DNA from: an uncultured Clostridia bacterium
GTDB taxonomy: Bacteria; Bacillota; Clostridia; Oscillospirales; Acutalibacteraceae
Length of the DNA stretch: 64,000 nt
Assembly: GCA_947623175.1 (NCBI GenBank)
Contig: CANQGK010000004.1
Span: forward strand, 52,491 to 116,490
Direction: 5' to 3'
Shown: positions 52,146 through 61,448 of the stretch, piece after piece
Layout of the letters: every line of letters begins with the position of its first letter
How positions within the stretch are numbered: the stretch's first letter is position 1
Program-made: the position numbers and the translations under genes
Notes under the pieces: generated by a model
The model's input: the letters and a program-made list of their open reading frames with translations, nothing else
Database searches by the model: none
What the model was told of the DNA's origin: nothing

Positions 52146-54089
52146 TCAGTTCTCTCCTTGTTTTTTAGTGTATGAAAGCAGTCCGCCGGCTTTAAGAATG
52201 GCTTTTTGCCGCTCTGTGAAGCTCGCGCAAAGCGTAAAGCTCTCACCTGTTGTTTCGTTCTTTAAGGTGATTTCGCCCCCGTCCATTCCGGCAAAAACGT
52301 CCGAAAGCGTAAGTTTATCTTCCTGACTTAATTTATCGTAATCATCGGGATTTTTAAAGGTAAGGGGCATAATACCAGCGTTTATAAGGTTAGCCGCATG
52401 AATGCGCGCGAAGCTCTTGGTAATGACGGCGCGAACGCCCAAATACATCGGTACAAGCGCGGCATGCTCGCGTGAGGAGCCCTGACCGTAATTGCTTCCG
52501 CCCACGATAATGCTTTTGCCCAAAGCCTTCGCCCTTTCGGGGAAGGTGGTATCGCACACGCCGAAGCAGAACTGCGATAAATGGGGAATATTTGAGCGGT
52601 AAGGCAGAATTTTGGCGCCCGCCGGCATAATATGGTCGGTGGTAATATTATCGCCCACCTTAAGCACCAATTCGGCGCTCAGAGTATCCTCCTGCGGAAT
52701 TTCTTTCGGGAAGGGTTTTATGTTGGGGCCGCGCAAAACCTCCAAATTTGCCGCTTCCGCGACGTCTGCGGGTTCGATTACCGCGGTATCGTCTATAAGG
52801 AATTTTTGAGGCAGCTTAATTTCGGGCATACTGCAAAGTATTCGCGGATCGGTTATCTCGCCGGTAAGCGCCGCCGCAACCGCGGTTTCGGGCGAAACAA
52901 GATAAACCTGCGCGTCCGCCGTACCGCTTCTGCCCTCAAAATTACGGTTAAAGGTACGAAGCGATACTCCGGCGGAATTGGGCGAAAATCCCATTCCTAT
53001 GCAAGGCCCGCAAGCACATTCGAGCAAGCGCGCGCCGGATGCCAAAATATCGGTCAAAGCGCCGCAATCGGCAAGCATTTTAAGCACCTGCTTGGAACCC
53101 GGAGAAATCGAAAGACTTACCGTCGGGTCAATAACCTTGCCCTTAAGCAAAGCCGCAACCTTTAACATATCGGTTAATGACGAATTTGTGCAGGAGCCTA
53201 TGCAGACCTGGTCGACCTTTGTGCCCTTAAGCGATTCGACCGTAACGATATTGTCGGGGCTGTGCGGACATGCGATAAGAGGCTTCAGCGACGATAAATC
53301 AATATCTATAATTTTATCGTAAACCGCATCCGGATCGCTCGAAAGCTCAACGTAATCCTCGCCTCTGCCCTCGGCTTCAAGGAAAGCCTTTGTAATTTCA
53401 TCTGAGGGGAAAATGGAGGTTGTGGCACCGAGCTCGGTTCCCATGTTGGTGATCGTGGCGCGCTCGGGAACCGAAAGGCTCTTAATACCCTCGCCGCCCC
53501 ATTCGATAATGGCGCCCACGCCGCCCTTAACCGACAGTATGCGCAGTATTTCGAGGCTTACGTCCTTGGCGGTGACAAAGGGATTTAATTTGCCGGTAAG
53601 ATTTACCTTGTACATTTTGGGCATCGTGATATAGTAAGCGCCGCCGCCCATGGCAACCGCAACGTCCAGACCTCCCGCGCCCATAGCAAGCATTCCCAAG
53701 CCGCCGCCCGTGGGAGTATGACTGTCGGAGCCTATAAGCGTTTTTCCGGGCTTTCCGAAGCGTTCGAGATGAACCTGATGGCAGATACCGTTTCCGGGAC
53801 GTGAAAAATAAATACCGTGCTTTTTGGCAACCGACTGTATGTAGCGGTGGTCGTCGGCGTTTTCAAATCCGGACTGTAAGGTGTTATGATCGATATAAGC
53901 GACGCTTCTCTCGGTTCTGACGCGGTCTATCCCCATGGTTTCAAATTCCAGATAAGCCATCGTGCCGGTGGCGTCCTGCGTGAGGGTTTGGTCGATTTTT
54001 AAGGCGACCTCGCTTCCTACGGTCATATCTCCGCTTATTTTATGTGCTTTAATGATTTTTTGCGCTATTGTATAGCCCATATCAGTCAT
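52146..54089 (-). CDS. acn: Aconitate hydratase
   Basis: 647 residues, the shorter mitochondrial-like aconitase form found in Clostridia. The cluster-ligand cysteines are visible in VCIGSCTNSSL (about residue 297) and ACGPCIGMGFSPNS (about 359-372). GSDSHTPTGGGLGMLAMGAG is the N-terminal signature, and the C-terminal swivel domain has GSNYGQGSSREHAALVP. It interconverts citrate and isocitrate. It ends 1 base before the dehydrogenase gene and begins inside the end of the GntR gene. Confidence 0.95.
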   Translation of the reverse strand: MTDMGYTIAQKIIKAHKISGDMTVGSEVALKIDQTLTQDATGTMAYLEFETMGIDRVRTERSVAYIDHNTLQSGFENADDHRYIQSVAKKHGIYFSRPGNGICHQVHLERFGKPGKTLIGSDSHTPTGGGLGMLAMGAGGLDVAVAMGGGAYYITMPKMYKVNLTGKLNPFVTAKDVSLEILRILSVKGGVGAIIEWGGEGIKSLSVPERATITNMGTELGATTSIFPSDEITKAFLEAEGRGEDYVELSSDPDAVYDKIIDIDLSSLKPLIACPHSPDNIVTVESLKGTKVDQVCIGSCTNSSLTDMLKVAALLKGKVIDPTVSLSISPGSKQVLKMLADCGALTDILASGARLLECACGPCIGMGFSPNSAGVSLRTFNRNFEGRSGTADAQVYLVSPETAVAAALTGEITDPRILCSMPEIKLPQKFLIDDTAVIEPADVAEAANLEVLRGPNIKPFPKEIPQEDTLSAELVLKVGDNITTDHIMPAGAKILPYRSNIPHLSQFCFGVCDTTFPERAKALGKSIIVGGSNYGQGSSREHAALVPMYLGVRAVITKSFARIHAANLINAGIMPLTFKNPDDYDKLSQEDKLTLSDVFAGMDGGEITLKNETTGESFTLCASFTERQKAILKAGGLLSYTKKQGEN

Positions 54090-54729
54090 CCTTTCCTTCT
54101 ATTATATGATTATAAGCATTTTTAACATGTATTTTGGCATATTCGGAAGCAAGCTGCGGGTCGGCATTCGCTACGGCTTCGTAAATATCGCGATGCTCCT
54201 TAACCGATTGCGACGCGCGGCTTTTGCTTTCGAGCGAAGCCTTGCGGTATTTTTGCACCTTTTTATGCAACGGAACCAAAATATCGTAAAAAATGGTGCT
54301 TCCACTCAGCTTGTAAAGCTCGGTATGAAACTTATTATCCATAACCTTTATGCGGTCGGCGTCCTGCTTTTCGAGGTAAAACTCCTGAAGCTCCAGCGCC
54401 TCTCTCAAATCGGCAAGCTGTTCCTCGGTGCGCTTTTTTGCCGCTAAGGACGCCGCAAGCCCCTCAAGCTGCTCGCGAATCAGAAAAATATCTGTCAAAT
54501 CGTTTTCGGTGATGCCCAAAACGACGGAGCCCTTGCCCGATTCTTCAATAATATGCTCCTGCTCGAGTCTTCTTAAAGCCTCGCGTATAGGGGTTCGGCT
54601 TACGCCGATTTCGGCGCTTAATTTCGTCTCGGTAAGAATTTCACCGCGTTTGTATCTGCCGCTTAAAATATCGTTTTCCAATCGTTCAAATACCTGGTCG
54701 GAAAGAGATACGCTTTTATACCCCGTCAT
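54082..54729 (-). CDS. GntR-family (FCD) regulator of the citrate operon
   Basis: 215 residues. The N-terminal winged helix (about 8-72) has the GntR signature ETKLSAEIGVSRTPIREALR, and an all-helical FCD ligand domain fills residues 85-205. FCD regulators often sense organic acids, which suits its place between Re-citrate synthase and aconitase. A palindrome overlapping the operon promoter is a likely binding site, implying autoregulation. Confidence 0.92.
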   Translation of the reverse strand: MTGYKSVSLSDQVFERLENDILSGRYKRGEILTETKLSAEIGVSRTPIREALRRLEQEHIIEESGKGSVVLGITENDLTDIFLIREQLEGLAASLAAKKRTEEQLADLREALELQEFYLEKQDADRIKVMDNKFHTELYKLSGSTIFYDILVPLHKKVQKYRKASLESKSRASQSVKEHRDIYEAVANADPQLASEYAKIHVKNAYNHIIEGKDD

Positions 54730-54741
54730 AAGCTCACCCCC

Positions 54742-56118
54742 TTAAAGCCGTTTAAACCGCCCGTTTGAGAGCTCTTCGATTTTCTTTTCGAGCTCTCCGT
54801 TGGAAAGCGCGGTCTGTCTGCCGTTTTCGTATTCGGCGTCTACCCACTCCTTAAGCGCGGCTACGAGCGGATCACGTTTATCGACCGCCTCATCGGCAGA
54901 TAAGCGGTAGTTGTTGTTTATCCAATAAGCGATGCCGGCAAGCCCGCTCGTTTTGCCTATGGAGACGGAAGCCGGTCGGTTAAGGATCTTATCGGTATTA
55001 AAAATGTTGTATATCTCCTCGTCCTTTAAAAGACCGTCCGCGTGGATACCTGCCCGCGTTACGTTGAAGTTTCTTCCCACAAAGGGAGTCATAGGCGGAA
55101 TTTCATAACCTAAGTTACGCTTGAAATACTCGGCAATTTCGGTAATTACGGTGGTATCCATACCGTCAAGCGAGCCCCGCAGGGAAGCGTATTCCATAAT
55201 CATAGCCTCAAGCGGCACGTTGCCCGTTCGTTCGCCTATTCCCAAAAGCGAACAGTTGACCGCCGACGCACCGTAAAGCCAGGCTGTGGATGCGTTTGCG
55301 ACCGCCTTGTAAAAATCGTTATGACCGTGCCACTCGAGCATTTCGGACGGAACGTCCGCATAATGCTGTAAGCCGTAAATTATACCCGGCACGCTTCGCG
55401 GAAGGGCTACCTCGGCAAAGGGTACGCCGTAGCCCATGGTATCGCATGCGCGTATTCTCACGGGTATACCCGCGTCCTTTGACATCTTCATAAGCTCGTT
55501 TACAAAGGGCACGACAAATCCGTAAAAATCCGCTCTCGTAATATCTTCAAGATGACAGCGCGGCATAACTCCGGCTTCAAAAGCCTCGGCTACCGCGGCA
55601 AGATAAGAATTCATCGCCTGACGTCTTGTTTTTTTAAGCTTTTTGAAAATATGATAATCACTGCAGGATACCAATATCCCCGTCTCGCGCACGCCCAGAT
55701 CCTTTACAAGCTTAAAATCCTCCTTACTCGCCCGTATCCAGGTGGTAATTTCGGGAAATTTCAAACCGAGAGCCTGACATTTTTCGATAGCTTCCCTGTC
55801 CTTTTTGCTGTATACGAAAAATTCAGTCTGGCGAATTATTCCGTAAGGTCCGCCGAGCTTTGACATCAGCTTATACAAATCGACTATCTGCTCTGCCGTG
55901 TATGGCTCCACCGACTGCTGACCGTCGCGCAGAGAAGTATCGGTTATCCAAATTTCCTTCGGCATACCGAGCGGCACCCTTCGGTGATTAAAGCAAACCT
56001 TCGGAACCTCGTCGTAATTATAAAAATCACGGTAAAGGTTGGGCTCGTCAATATCCTGCAGGGCATATTTATAGCTTTGCTGTTCCAATAAATTGGTTTT
56101 ATCCGACATTTCTACCAT
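54742..56118 (-). CDS. Re-citrate synthase (homocitrate-synthase-like)
   Basis: 458 residues from the ATG at 56116-56118 (AGAAGGTG 6 bases upstream). The HMGL-type barrel shows ITDTSLRDGQQSVEPYT, HLEDITRADFYGFVVPFV and LEWHGHNDFYKAVANAST. This is the isopropylmalate/homocitrate-synthase relative that in C. kluyveri makes citrate with Re stereochemistry in place of the usual citrate synthase. The following aconitase and isocitrate dehydrogenase genes strongly support citrate synthesis as its job. The assignment is by family recall plus context. Confidence 0.88.
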   Translation of the reverse strand: MVEMSDKTNLLEQQSYKYALQDIDEPNLYRDFYNYDEVPKVCFNHRRVPLGMPKEIWITDTSLRDGQQSVEPYTAEQIVDLYKLMSKLGGPYGIIRQTEFFVYSKKDREAIEKCQALGLKFPEITTWIRASKEDFKLVKDLGVRETGILVSCSDYHIFKKLKKTRRQAMNSYLAAVAEAFEAGVMPRCHLEDITRADFYGFVVPFVNELMKMSKDAGIPVRIRACDTMGYGVPFAEVALPRSVPGIIYGLQHYADVPSEMLEWHGHNDFYKAVANASTAWLYGASAVNCSLLGIGERTGNVPLEAMIMEYASLRGSLDGMDTTVITEIAEYFKRNLGYEIPPMTPFVGRNFNVTRAGIHADGLLKDEEIYNIFNTDKILNRPASVSIGKTSGLAGIAYWINNNYRLSADEAVDKRDPLVAALKEWVDAEYENGRQTALSNGELEKKIEELSNGRFKRL

Positions 56119-56140
56119 ATTTTTCACCTTCTTGGATATC

Positions 56141-56156
56141 TGTATACAATTATACA
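56141..56156. promoter_or_regulatory. GntR operator candidate
   Basis: TGTATACAATTATACA is a perfect inverted repeat (TGTATA-CAAT-TATACA) covering the -10 box of the citrate-operon promoter. It contains the TTGTATACA core seen at operators of many FCD regulators. Repression by the GntR protein encoded in the operon is the simplest reading. Confidence 0.7.
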
Positions 56157-56177
56157 CTGATTTGGCGGTTTTGTCAA
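56149..56177 (-). promoter_or_regulatory. Consensus promoter of the citrate operon
   Basis: On the minus strand TTGACA (56172-56177), 17 bases, TATAAT (56149-56154). Confidence 0.92.
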
Positions 56178-56182
56178 TACGG

Positions 56183-56230
56183 TATATTAAAGCGCAAAAT
56201 TCAAAATATATTAAAGCGCAAAATTCAAAA
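56183..56230. repeat. Two-copy 24-bp tandem repeat
   Basis: TATATTAAAGCGCAAAATTCAAAA occurs twice in a row (56183-56206 and 56207-56230), exactly, just upstream of the citrate-operon promoter on the minus strand. Confidence 0.95.
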
Positions 56231-56244
56231 AAATTTGCTTTGTT

Positions 56245-56273
56245 TAAAAAAGAGGGCCACTTCGCGTGACCCT
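56245..56273 (-). terminator. Terminator after the DUF3048 gene
   Basis: On the minus strand AGGGTCAC-GCGAA-GTGGCCCT (56253-56273) is followed by CTTTTTT. Confidence 0.87.
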
Positions 56274-56284
56274 TAAGCGGTAAA

Positions 56285-57343
56285 TTACTGTATATTGGGC
56301 TTAGACCGCGAAGAATCGGCTATGCAAACCCAGGAATTACCGGGATTTACGGTAAGCTCGCTGCCGTCCGCCTTTGTGAACTTAAGCGGGCTTGAAGCCG
56401 AGCCTTTGCTCCATTTTATCGGAGTATAGGTGCCGTTTACGAAGTAATATCCGCTCCCCGAATCGAGCAATACCTGCTTATGCCCCTTGCCGTCGGTGCA
56501 TCCGGGATAGGCTCTTATGGTAGTGCCGAGCACGAATACGTTTTTAAAGTAAAGGGAGTCCTTGGTATAATAATCCTTACGCTCGGTGCCGTTGAAAATT
56601 CTTATGTATTTTTGCGAAGCGGCGTCGTATTGCATTTTGGTGGTATACGAAGCCGAAAAGCTTACGGAAACGCTGTTTGCCTTATTCTCGAACATAACGG
56701 GATTTTCCTCGTCGGCGAAGTTCAACCAATTTCCCTTTTTGCTGTTTTCGGTTTTAAAACCGGAATTTACAATATATTTCCATACCGAGTCGCCGTAGGC
56801 ATAGAGGGTATGCTCGGTTGAAAGTCCGTTTTTTATTCTGACGCCGGCATTGTTCTCGCTTACCACGAAATGATCTACGTCCTTAAGGTGCGCGCCGGCA
56901 TGATAATTATCCTGTCCGTGGTGTACGTATATTGCGTTATGCCCCATAGCCAAATCTATAAAAGGGTATCGCGCGGAACGAACCGTACCGATTTTTTCAA
57001 CGCTTGAAATGTCCTGAAAAACCGCTACAAGGCGGGTAATTCCGCCCTCTACCTCGGTTTCGTAGACAATATCGGCTTTATTGAGACCTGTCTGGACGGG
57101 TTGTGCAACGCTTATATTGTTAACCGTAACCGCAACCGGACGCTTGGTTTCGGCGCCGGGTGTCAAATTGCTTTCGCCGGTAAGCTGATTGACCGCCCTT
57201 TCGGGTTCGGGCGGCGGGGCGACAATCGGAGCTGAGGGCTCGTCGCCCATTTCCACGCTTAAAGACTCAGGAGTTTTTTTACATCCCGCCGAAAACAGAA
57301 ACAATAAACACAACACAATAAGAAATACCTTTTTTAACATCAT
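56285..57343 (-). CDS. DUF3048 (YerB-like) lipoprotein
   Basis: 352 residues. A lipoprotein signal peptide ends in LFSAGC (Cys21), and a short Pro/Glu-rich linker follows. The body matches the DUF3048 family: RPVAVTVNNISVAQPVQTGL, IVYETEVEGGITRLVAVFQD and GTVRSARYPFIDLA. B. subtilis YerB has no known activity. It lies 51 bases downstream of proC on the same strand, with its own AAGGTGG ribosome site, and is probably an outside-facing membrane lipoprotein. Confidence 0.92.
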   Translation of the reverse strand: MMLKKVFLIVLCLLFLFSAGCKKTPESLSVEMGDEPSAPIVAPPPEPERAVNQLTGESNLTPGAETKRPVAVTVNNISVAQPVQTGLNKADIVYETEVEGGITRLVAVFQDISSVEKIGTVRSARYPFIDLAMGHNAIYVHHGQDNYHAGAHLKDVDHFVVSENNAGVRIKNGLSTEHTLYAYGDSVWKYIVNSGFKTENSKKGNWLNFADEENPVMFENKANSVSVSFSASYTTKMQYDAASQKYIRIFNGTERKDYYTKDSLYFKNVFVLGTTIRAYPGCTDGKGHKQVLLDSGSGYYFVNGTYTPIKWSKGSASSPLKFTKADGSELTVNPGNSWVCIADSSRSKPNIQ

Positions 57344-57394
57344 TTTTCCACCTTAAATAATTTGAAATAATATACGGATCTAAGCTTCGGAAAA

Positions 57395-58204
57395 TTATTT
57401 TCCCAATTCGCCGGTTTTTTTGTATGCGCTTGTCACGGCGTTCATGACCGCCGCCCTGAAAGCGGAATTTTCGAGCGCGTGAACGCCGACTACGGTACTG
57501 CCCGCCGGACTGCAAACCTCGTCCTTGAGCTGACCGGGGTGCTTGCCGGTTTTTAATATCATATCGGCGGCTCCGAGCAGAGTCTGAGCCGCGTATTCTA
57601 TCGCCTTTTGACGCGGCAGTCCGCATTCCACGGCGGCGTCCGCCATGCTCTCGGCGAACATATAAACAAACGCCGGACCGCAGCCCGAAACGGCGCTGGC
57701 GGCGTCAATAAGCTCCTCGTTTAAATTATCCAATCGACCGGCATATTTTAACGAATCGGAAAAATCGTGTATTTCGTCCATAAAGACGTCGTCCGAGTAC
57801 GTATAGAGAATCATTCCCTTGCCCGTGCTTACGGGAATATTGGGCATTATCCGGATTATGGGATAGTTTTTGCCGAGCATTTTTTCTATGGACGAAATTT
57901 TAACCCCCGCCGCCATCGAAACCAAAACGAAACGGTCGAGCCGGTTGTCGAGCGTTTGCGAAATTTCGTTTAAGGTGCTCTCGAGCATTTGCGGCTTTAC
58001 GCCCAAATATATGAATTTTGATTTTGAAGCCACCGTGCGGTTATCGCCGTAATCGGCGCCTAAGTTGTCGGCTAATATCTGCGCTTTTGTCGAAGCTTTG
58101 TCGGAAAGTATAACGTCGCCGGGGTTTACCGCCTTGCATACGGCGGTAGCCAATGCGGAACCCATGTTTCCCGTTCCGATAAAACCGAATTTGTAATCTG
58201 TCAA
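57395..58204 (-). CDS. proC: Pyrroline-5-carboxylate reductase
   Basis: 269 residues. The NAD(P) loop is FGFIGTGNMGSALATAV (residues 6-22), and the signature region has CGPAFVYMFAESMADAAVEC and GLPRQKAIEYAAQTLLGAA. It performs the last step of proline synthesis. It follows proA by 12 bases, completing the pathway in one operon. Confidence 0.97.
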   Translation of the reverse strand: MTDYKFGFIGTGNMGSALATAVCKAVNPGDVILSDKASTKAQILADNLGADYGDNRTVASKSKFIYLGVKPQMLESTLNEISQTLDNRLDRFVLVSMAAGVKISSIEKMLGKNYPIIRIMPNIPVSTGKGMILYTYSDDVFMDEIHDFSDSLKYAGRLDNLNEELIDAASAVSGCGPAFVYMFAESMADAAVECGLPRQKAIEYAAQTLLGAADMILKTGKHPGQLKDEVCSPAGSTVVGVHALENSAFRAAVMNAVTSAYKKTGELGK

Positions 58205-58216
58205 GAATATACACTC

Positions 58217-59464
58217 CTATCTTATTTGACCGTTTCCTTTGATTATATATTTATACGTATTAAGCTCGCCGAGCCCTATCGGTCCGCGGGCGTGAAGCTT
58301 TTGAGTGGAAATACCCATTTCGCACCCGAGCCCGAACTCGCCACCGTCCGTAAAGCGGGTTGACGCGTTTACGTAAACCGCCGCCGAATCGACAACCGAC
58401 GTAAAATACCGCGCGTTTTCGGCGTTTCCGGTAATAATGCTCTCACTGTGGTGAGTGGAATGTTCGGCTATATGCTTTACGGCGGCCTCGATATCGTCTA
58501 CTACCCTTACCGCCATTATGTAATCGAGAAATTCGGTGTCGAAATCGTCGTCGCCGGCGGGGGTTACGTCGATATATTTCAATACCTCGCCGTCGCCGCG
58601 CAGCTCCACCGTATGAGAGCGCGTTTTATCGTAAAACCTCTCGTACAGCCGCGGCAAAAAGTCCTTTGCGATATTTTTGTGAACCAATAAAACCTCCGCC
58701 GCGTTGCAAACCGAAGGTCGGCTTGTTTTCGCATTGTCGGTTATTTCAAGCGCCATATCGATATCGGCATATTCGTCGACGTAAATATGGCAAATTCCGG
58801 TTCCGGTCTCGATGCAGGGCACCTTTGCGTTTTCGGTACAGGCTTTGATAAGCCCCTTGCCGCCCCGCGGAATAAGTAAATCTACGTATCCGACGGCGGT
58901 CATAAGCTCGTTTGCGCTGTTGCGCGTGGTATCCTCGACAAGATTTATATAATCCTCGCAAATACCACAGGCGCGAAGGCCCGCCCTCAGCGCCTTAACT
59001 ATAGCGGATGAGGTTAAAAACGCCTCTTTACCGCCGCGAAGGACGCAGACGTTGCCGCTCTTAAAGCTGAGCGCCGCCGCGTCGGAGGTTACGTTCGGAC
59101 GGCTCTCGTAAATAATCGCCACCACGCCGAAGGGCACCGACGTTTTGTCTATTTGCATGCCGTTTTTATGCTTTGTACTGCTTATTACGGTACCTACCGT
59201 ATCGGGCAGTGCGGCGACTTCCTTTATACCGTCCGCCATAGCCTTTATACGGTCGATATTCAGCATTAAGCGGTCTGACATAACCTCGCTTATGCTTCCC
59301 CTTGCGTTTTTGAGATCCTCTTCGTTCGCTTTCAGTATATCCTCCGCCGACTGCATAAGCGACTGCGCCAAGGCGTATAAAGCTTTGTTTTTTTCTTCAC
59401 TTTTAAGCCGCGGCATTAAGGATACCGCTTTTGCTCTTTTCAGTATATCTAAAGTAGCGATCAA
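58217..59464 (-). CDS. proA: Glutamate-5-semialdehyde dehydrogenase
   Basis: About 415 residues from TTG at 59462-59464 (AGAGG 7 bases upstream); a GTG at 59471-59473 is also in frame and would overlap the proB stop. The catalytic Cys is in [17 protein letters not shown] (about 250), and [20 protein letters not shown] is a family stretch. It reduces glutamyl-5-phosphate. Choice of start is moderately secure only. Confidence 0.95.
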   Translation of the reverse strand: MIATLDILKRAKAVSLMPRLKSEEKNKALYALAQSLMQSAEDILKANEEDLKNARGSISEVMSDRLMLNIDRIKAMADGIKEVAALPDTVGTVISSTKHKNGMQIDKTSVPFGVVAIIYESRPNVTSDAAALSFKSGNVCVLRGGKEAFLTSSAIVKALRAGLRACGICEDYINLVEDTTRNSANELMTAVGYVDLLIPRGGKGLIKACTENAKVPCIETGTGICHIYVDEYADIDMALEITDNAKTSRPSVCNAAEVLLVHKNIAKDFLPRLYERFYDKTRSHTVELRGDGEVLKYIDVTPAGDDDFDTEFLDYIMAVRVVDDIEAAVKHIAEHSTHHSESIITGNAENARYFTSVVDSAAVYVNASTRFTDGGEFGLGCEMGISTQKLHARGPIGLGELNTYKYIIKGNGQIR

Positions 59465-59469
59465 ACAAA

Positions 59470-60237
59470 TCACCTCTTACCTAAAAATCTGGTTCCGACT
59501 TCTTTGCCGTCTACGATGTCGTAGAGTATTTTGGGCTCCTTACCGTTGGCAATTACCATATCGGTACCGCTTTTTGTGGCGATTTTGGCGGCGTTGATTT
59601 TGGTATACATGCCGCCGGTGCCGAGCTCGCCCACGGCGTCGCCCACCATTTCCTCTATTTCGCCGGTAATTTCTTTCACCGTATGCAAAAGCTCCGCGTT
59701 TTTATCGCTGTGCGGATCGGCGGTAAACAATCCGTCGATATCGCTTAAAATAATGAGCAAATCCGCTTTGAGCGTGGCGGCGACTATTGCGCCCAGGGTA
59801 TCGTTATCGCCGATAACTATTTCTTCGGTGGCAATCGAGTCGTTTTCGTTTAAAACGGGTATGACTCCCAGCTCCAAAAGACGCAGAATAGTGTTTTCGA
59901 AATTGGTTCTGCGCTCCGTCTGCTCTATATCCGCGCCGGTTATAAGTATCTGGGCTACGGTGTGGTTATACTCCGAAAAAAGCTTATCGTAAACGTACAT
60001 AAGCTCGCATTGTCCTACCGCCGCGGCGGCCTGCTTTGTGGGAATATCGGTCGGTTTTCCCGAAAGGGATAACTTTCCGACGCCCATGCCTATAGCGCCC
60101 GATGAGACCAATATGATCTCATGCCCCGCGTTTTTTAAATCACTCATCACCTTGCAAAGCTCTTCGACACGGCGGATATTTATTCTGCCGGTTTTATGAG
60201 CCAAGGTCGAGGTGCCGATTTTTATAACTATCCTCAT
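59470..60237 (-). CDS. proB: Glutamate 5-kinase, PUA-less form
   Basis: 255 residues from ATG at 60235-60237; a GTG nine bases earlier is the alternative. The amino-acid-kinase fold is clear: [56 protein letters not shown] and [15 protein letters not shown]. The C-terminal PUA domain of the E. coli enzyme (367 residues) is absent, a common variant in Firmicutes. First gene of proBAC. Confidence 0.96.
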   Translation of the reverse strand: MRIVIKIGTSTLAHKTGRINIRRVEELCKVMSDLKNAGHEIILVSSGAIGMGVGKLSLSGKPTDIPTKQAAAAVGQCELMYVYDKLFSEYNHTVAQILITGADIEQTERRTNFENTILRLLELGVIPVLNENDSIATEEIVIGDNDTLGAIVAATLKADLLIILSDIDGLFTADPHSDKNAELLHTVKEITGEIEEMVGDAVGELGTGGMYTKINAAKIATKSGTDMVIANGKEPKILYDIVDGKEVGTRFLGKR

Positions 60238-60325
60238 GCCAAACACCGATTTTCAAACTTGAATTTTATTAAACCACAAAGCAAAGCGTGGTTTTGGGCA
60301 ACGGTCAAAACGCCGCAATGAATAT

Positions 60326-60354
60326 ATTATAATATAAAACCGTTCCGTTTTCCA
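60326..60354 (-). promoter_or_regulatory. Possible promoter of proBAC
   Basis: On the minus strand TATAAT (60326-60331) with a weak TGGAAA (60349-60354) at 17 bases. It lies about 90 bases before proB. The gap 60247-60520 holds this and the divergent promoter; I see nothing else in it. Confidence 0.4.
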
Positions 60355-60448
60355 CATTTTTTTAAAATTTTACCGTTTTTTTACAATCGGTTATTTTACG
60401 GTTGTAAGCTTTCTTAGTCTTCTGCGAATATATTTTTGCATTAAAATA

Positions 60449-60477
60449 TTGATATATTTTTTATTTTATTATATAAT
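60449..60477 (+). promoter_or_regulatory. Promoter of the CPBP-like gene
   Basis: TTGATA (60449-60454), 17 bases, TATAAT (60472-60477), 44 bases before the start codon. Confidence 0.82.
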
Positions 60478-60520
60478 TGTACGGTAAGCTTTACTTTTAA
60501 GTCAAATTACGAGGTTAATT

Positions 60521-61411
60521 ATGAAAAATTTAATTGTAAATATTTTTAAAACCCTTTTGTTCTTTGACCTCGGGGTGGTAATAATATCGCTTTTACCCGT
60601 GATCAAAAACTCAAATCCCGCTTTGTCGCGGCTAATATACGAAGCGCTCGTTTTGGCGGTTACGGTTATTTTTACGGTTGTTTTTACCTCTTTTATAGAA
60701 AAAAAGCGAGTCAAACTGCCCGTGGGAAAGAAAAAAGTCAGGCTGTTTTTTATAGGCTTGATATCCGGCGCGGTTTTTCCGGTTACATGTATTACGGTTG
60801 CGGCGGTTACGAAAAATTTCGCTTTTGCGGGATTTAATAAGGTAAGCCACGCGTATTTTTGGATATTGGCGCTCCTATTTTACGCTATATCCTCCGAATT
60901 GCTGTTAAGGGGCTACCTGTTTACCCTTTATAAAAAATACTACGGCTTTACCTTTGCAACGGTAATAACCTGCTGTTTTTATATTACGCTTAACCTTAAT
61001 CTTTTAGCAAAAAACAAGCGCCTTGCGGTAACCGTTATACTTTTAAACCTTTTGCTCTGCTTCCTGCTTGAATATACAAAATCCGTAATACCTACGATTA
61101 CGGCGCATTTCGTATACATACTTTTAAGCACCTTTTCACTCGGAAGCTTCCCGCTTTCCGGCGATTATCCGACGCTTTTGAAATACACGCTTACGCCGAA
61201 AAAATACTTGCTGACAGCCGAATATCCGCTCGAAGGCAGTATATTACTTCTGAGCCTTACCGCGCTTATTGCGCTTATACTCGTAATTAAAAAATACAAG
61301 CCGATAAAACAGCTTAAAAGGTTTATCGCCTTTTTAAAACGATTACCACAAATTATACGTTCACGAAAATTCGAGAGATATTTGAAACGCAGAAAAGCGA
61401 AATCGAGATAA
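60521..61411 (+). CDS. CPBP-family membrane protein, catalytic motifs degenerate
   Basis: 296 residues with about eight membrane helices and a basic C-terminal tail. The CPBP (CAAX protease/bacteriocin-processing) core is recognisable as SSELLLRGYLF (124-134), FYITLNLN (153-160) and PTITAHFVYI. The active family has EE-x3-R, F-x3-H and H-x3-N; here the first Glu is Ser125, the motif-2 His is Asn158 and the last Asn is changed. It is therefore probably inactive as a protease. It has its own promoter and terminator. Confidence 0.75.
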   Translation: MKNLIVNIFKTLLFFDLGVVIISLLPVIKNSNPALSRLIYEALVLAVTVIFTVVFTSFIEKKRVKLPVGKKKVRLFFIGLISGAVFPVTCITVAAVTKNFAFAGFNKVSHAYFWILALLFYAISSELLLRGYLFTLYKKYYGFTFATVITCCFYITLNLNLLAKNKRLAVTVILLNLLLCFLLEYTKSVIPTITAHFVYILLSTFSLGSFPLSGDYPTLLKYTLTPKKYLLTAEYPLEGSILLLSLTALIALILVIKKYKPIKQLKRFIAFLKRLPQIIRSRKFERYLKRRKAKSR

Positions 61412-61419
61412 GCGCTCAA

Positions 61420-61446
61420 AAAATCCACCTTGCGGTGGATTTTTTG
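61420..61446. terminator. Bidirectional terminator between the CPBP-like gene and guaB
   Basis: AAAATCCACC-TTGC-GGTGGATTTT with T-runs on both strands, between convergent genes. Confidence 0.92.
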
Positions 61447-61448
61447 CT

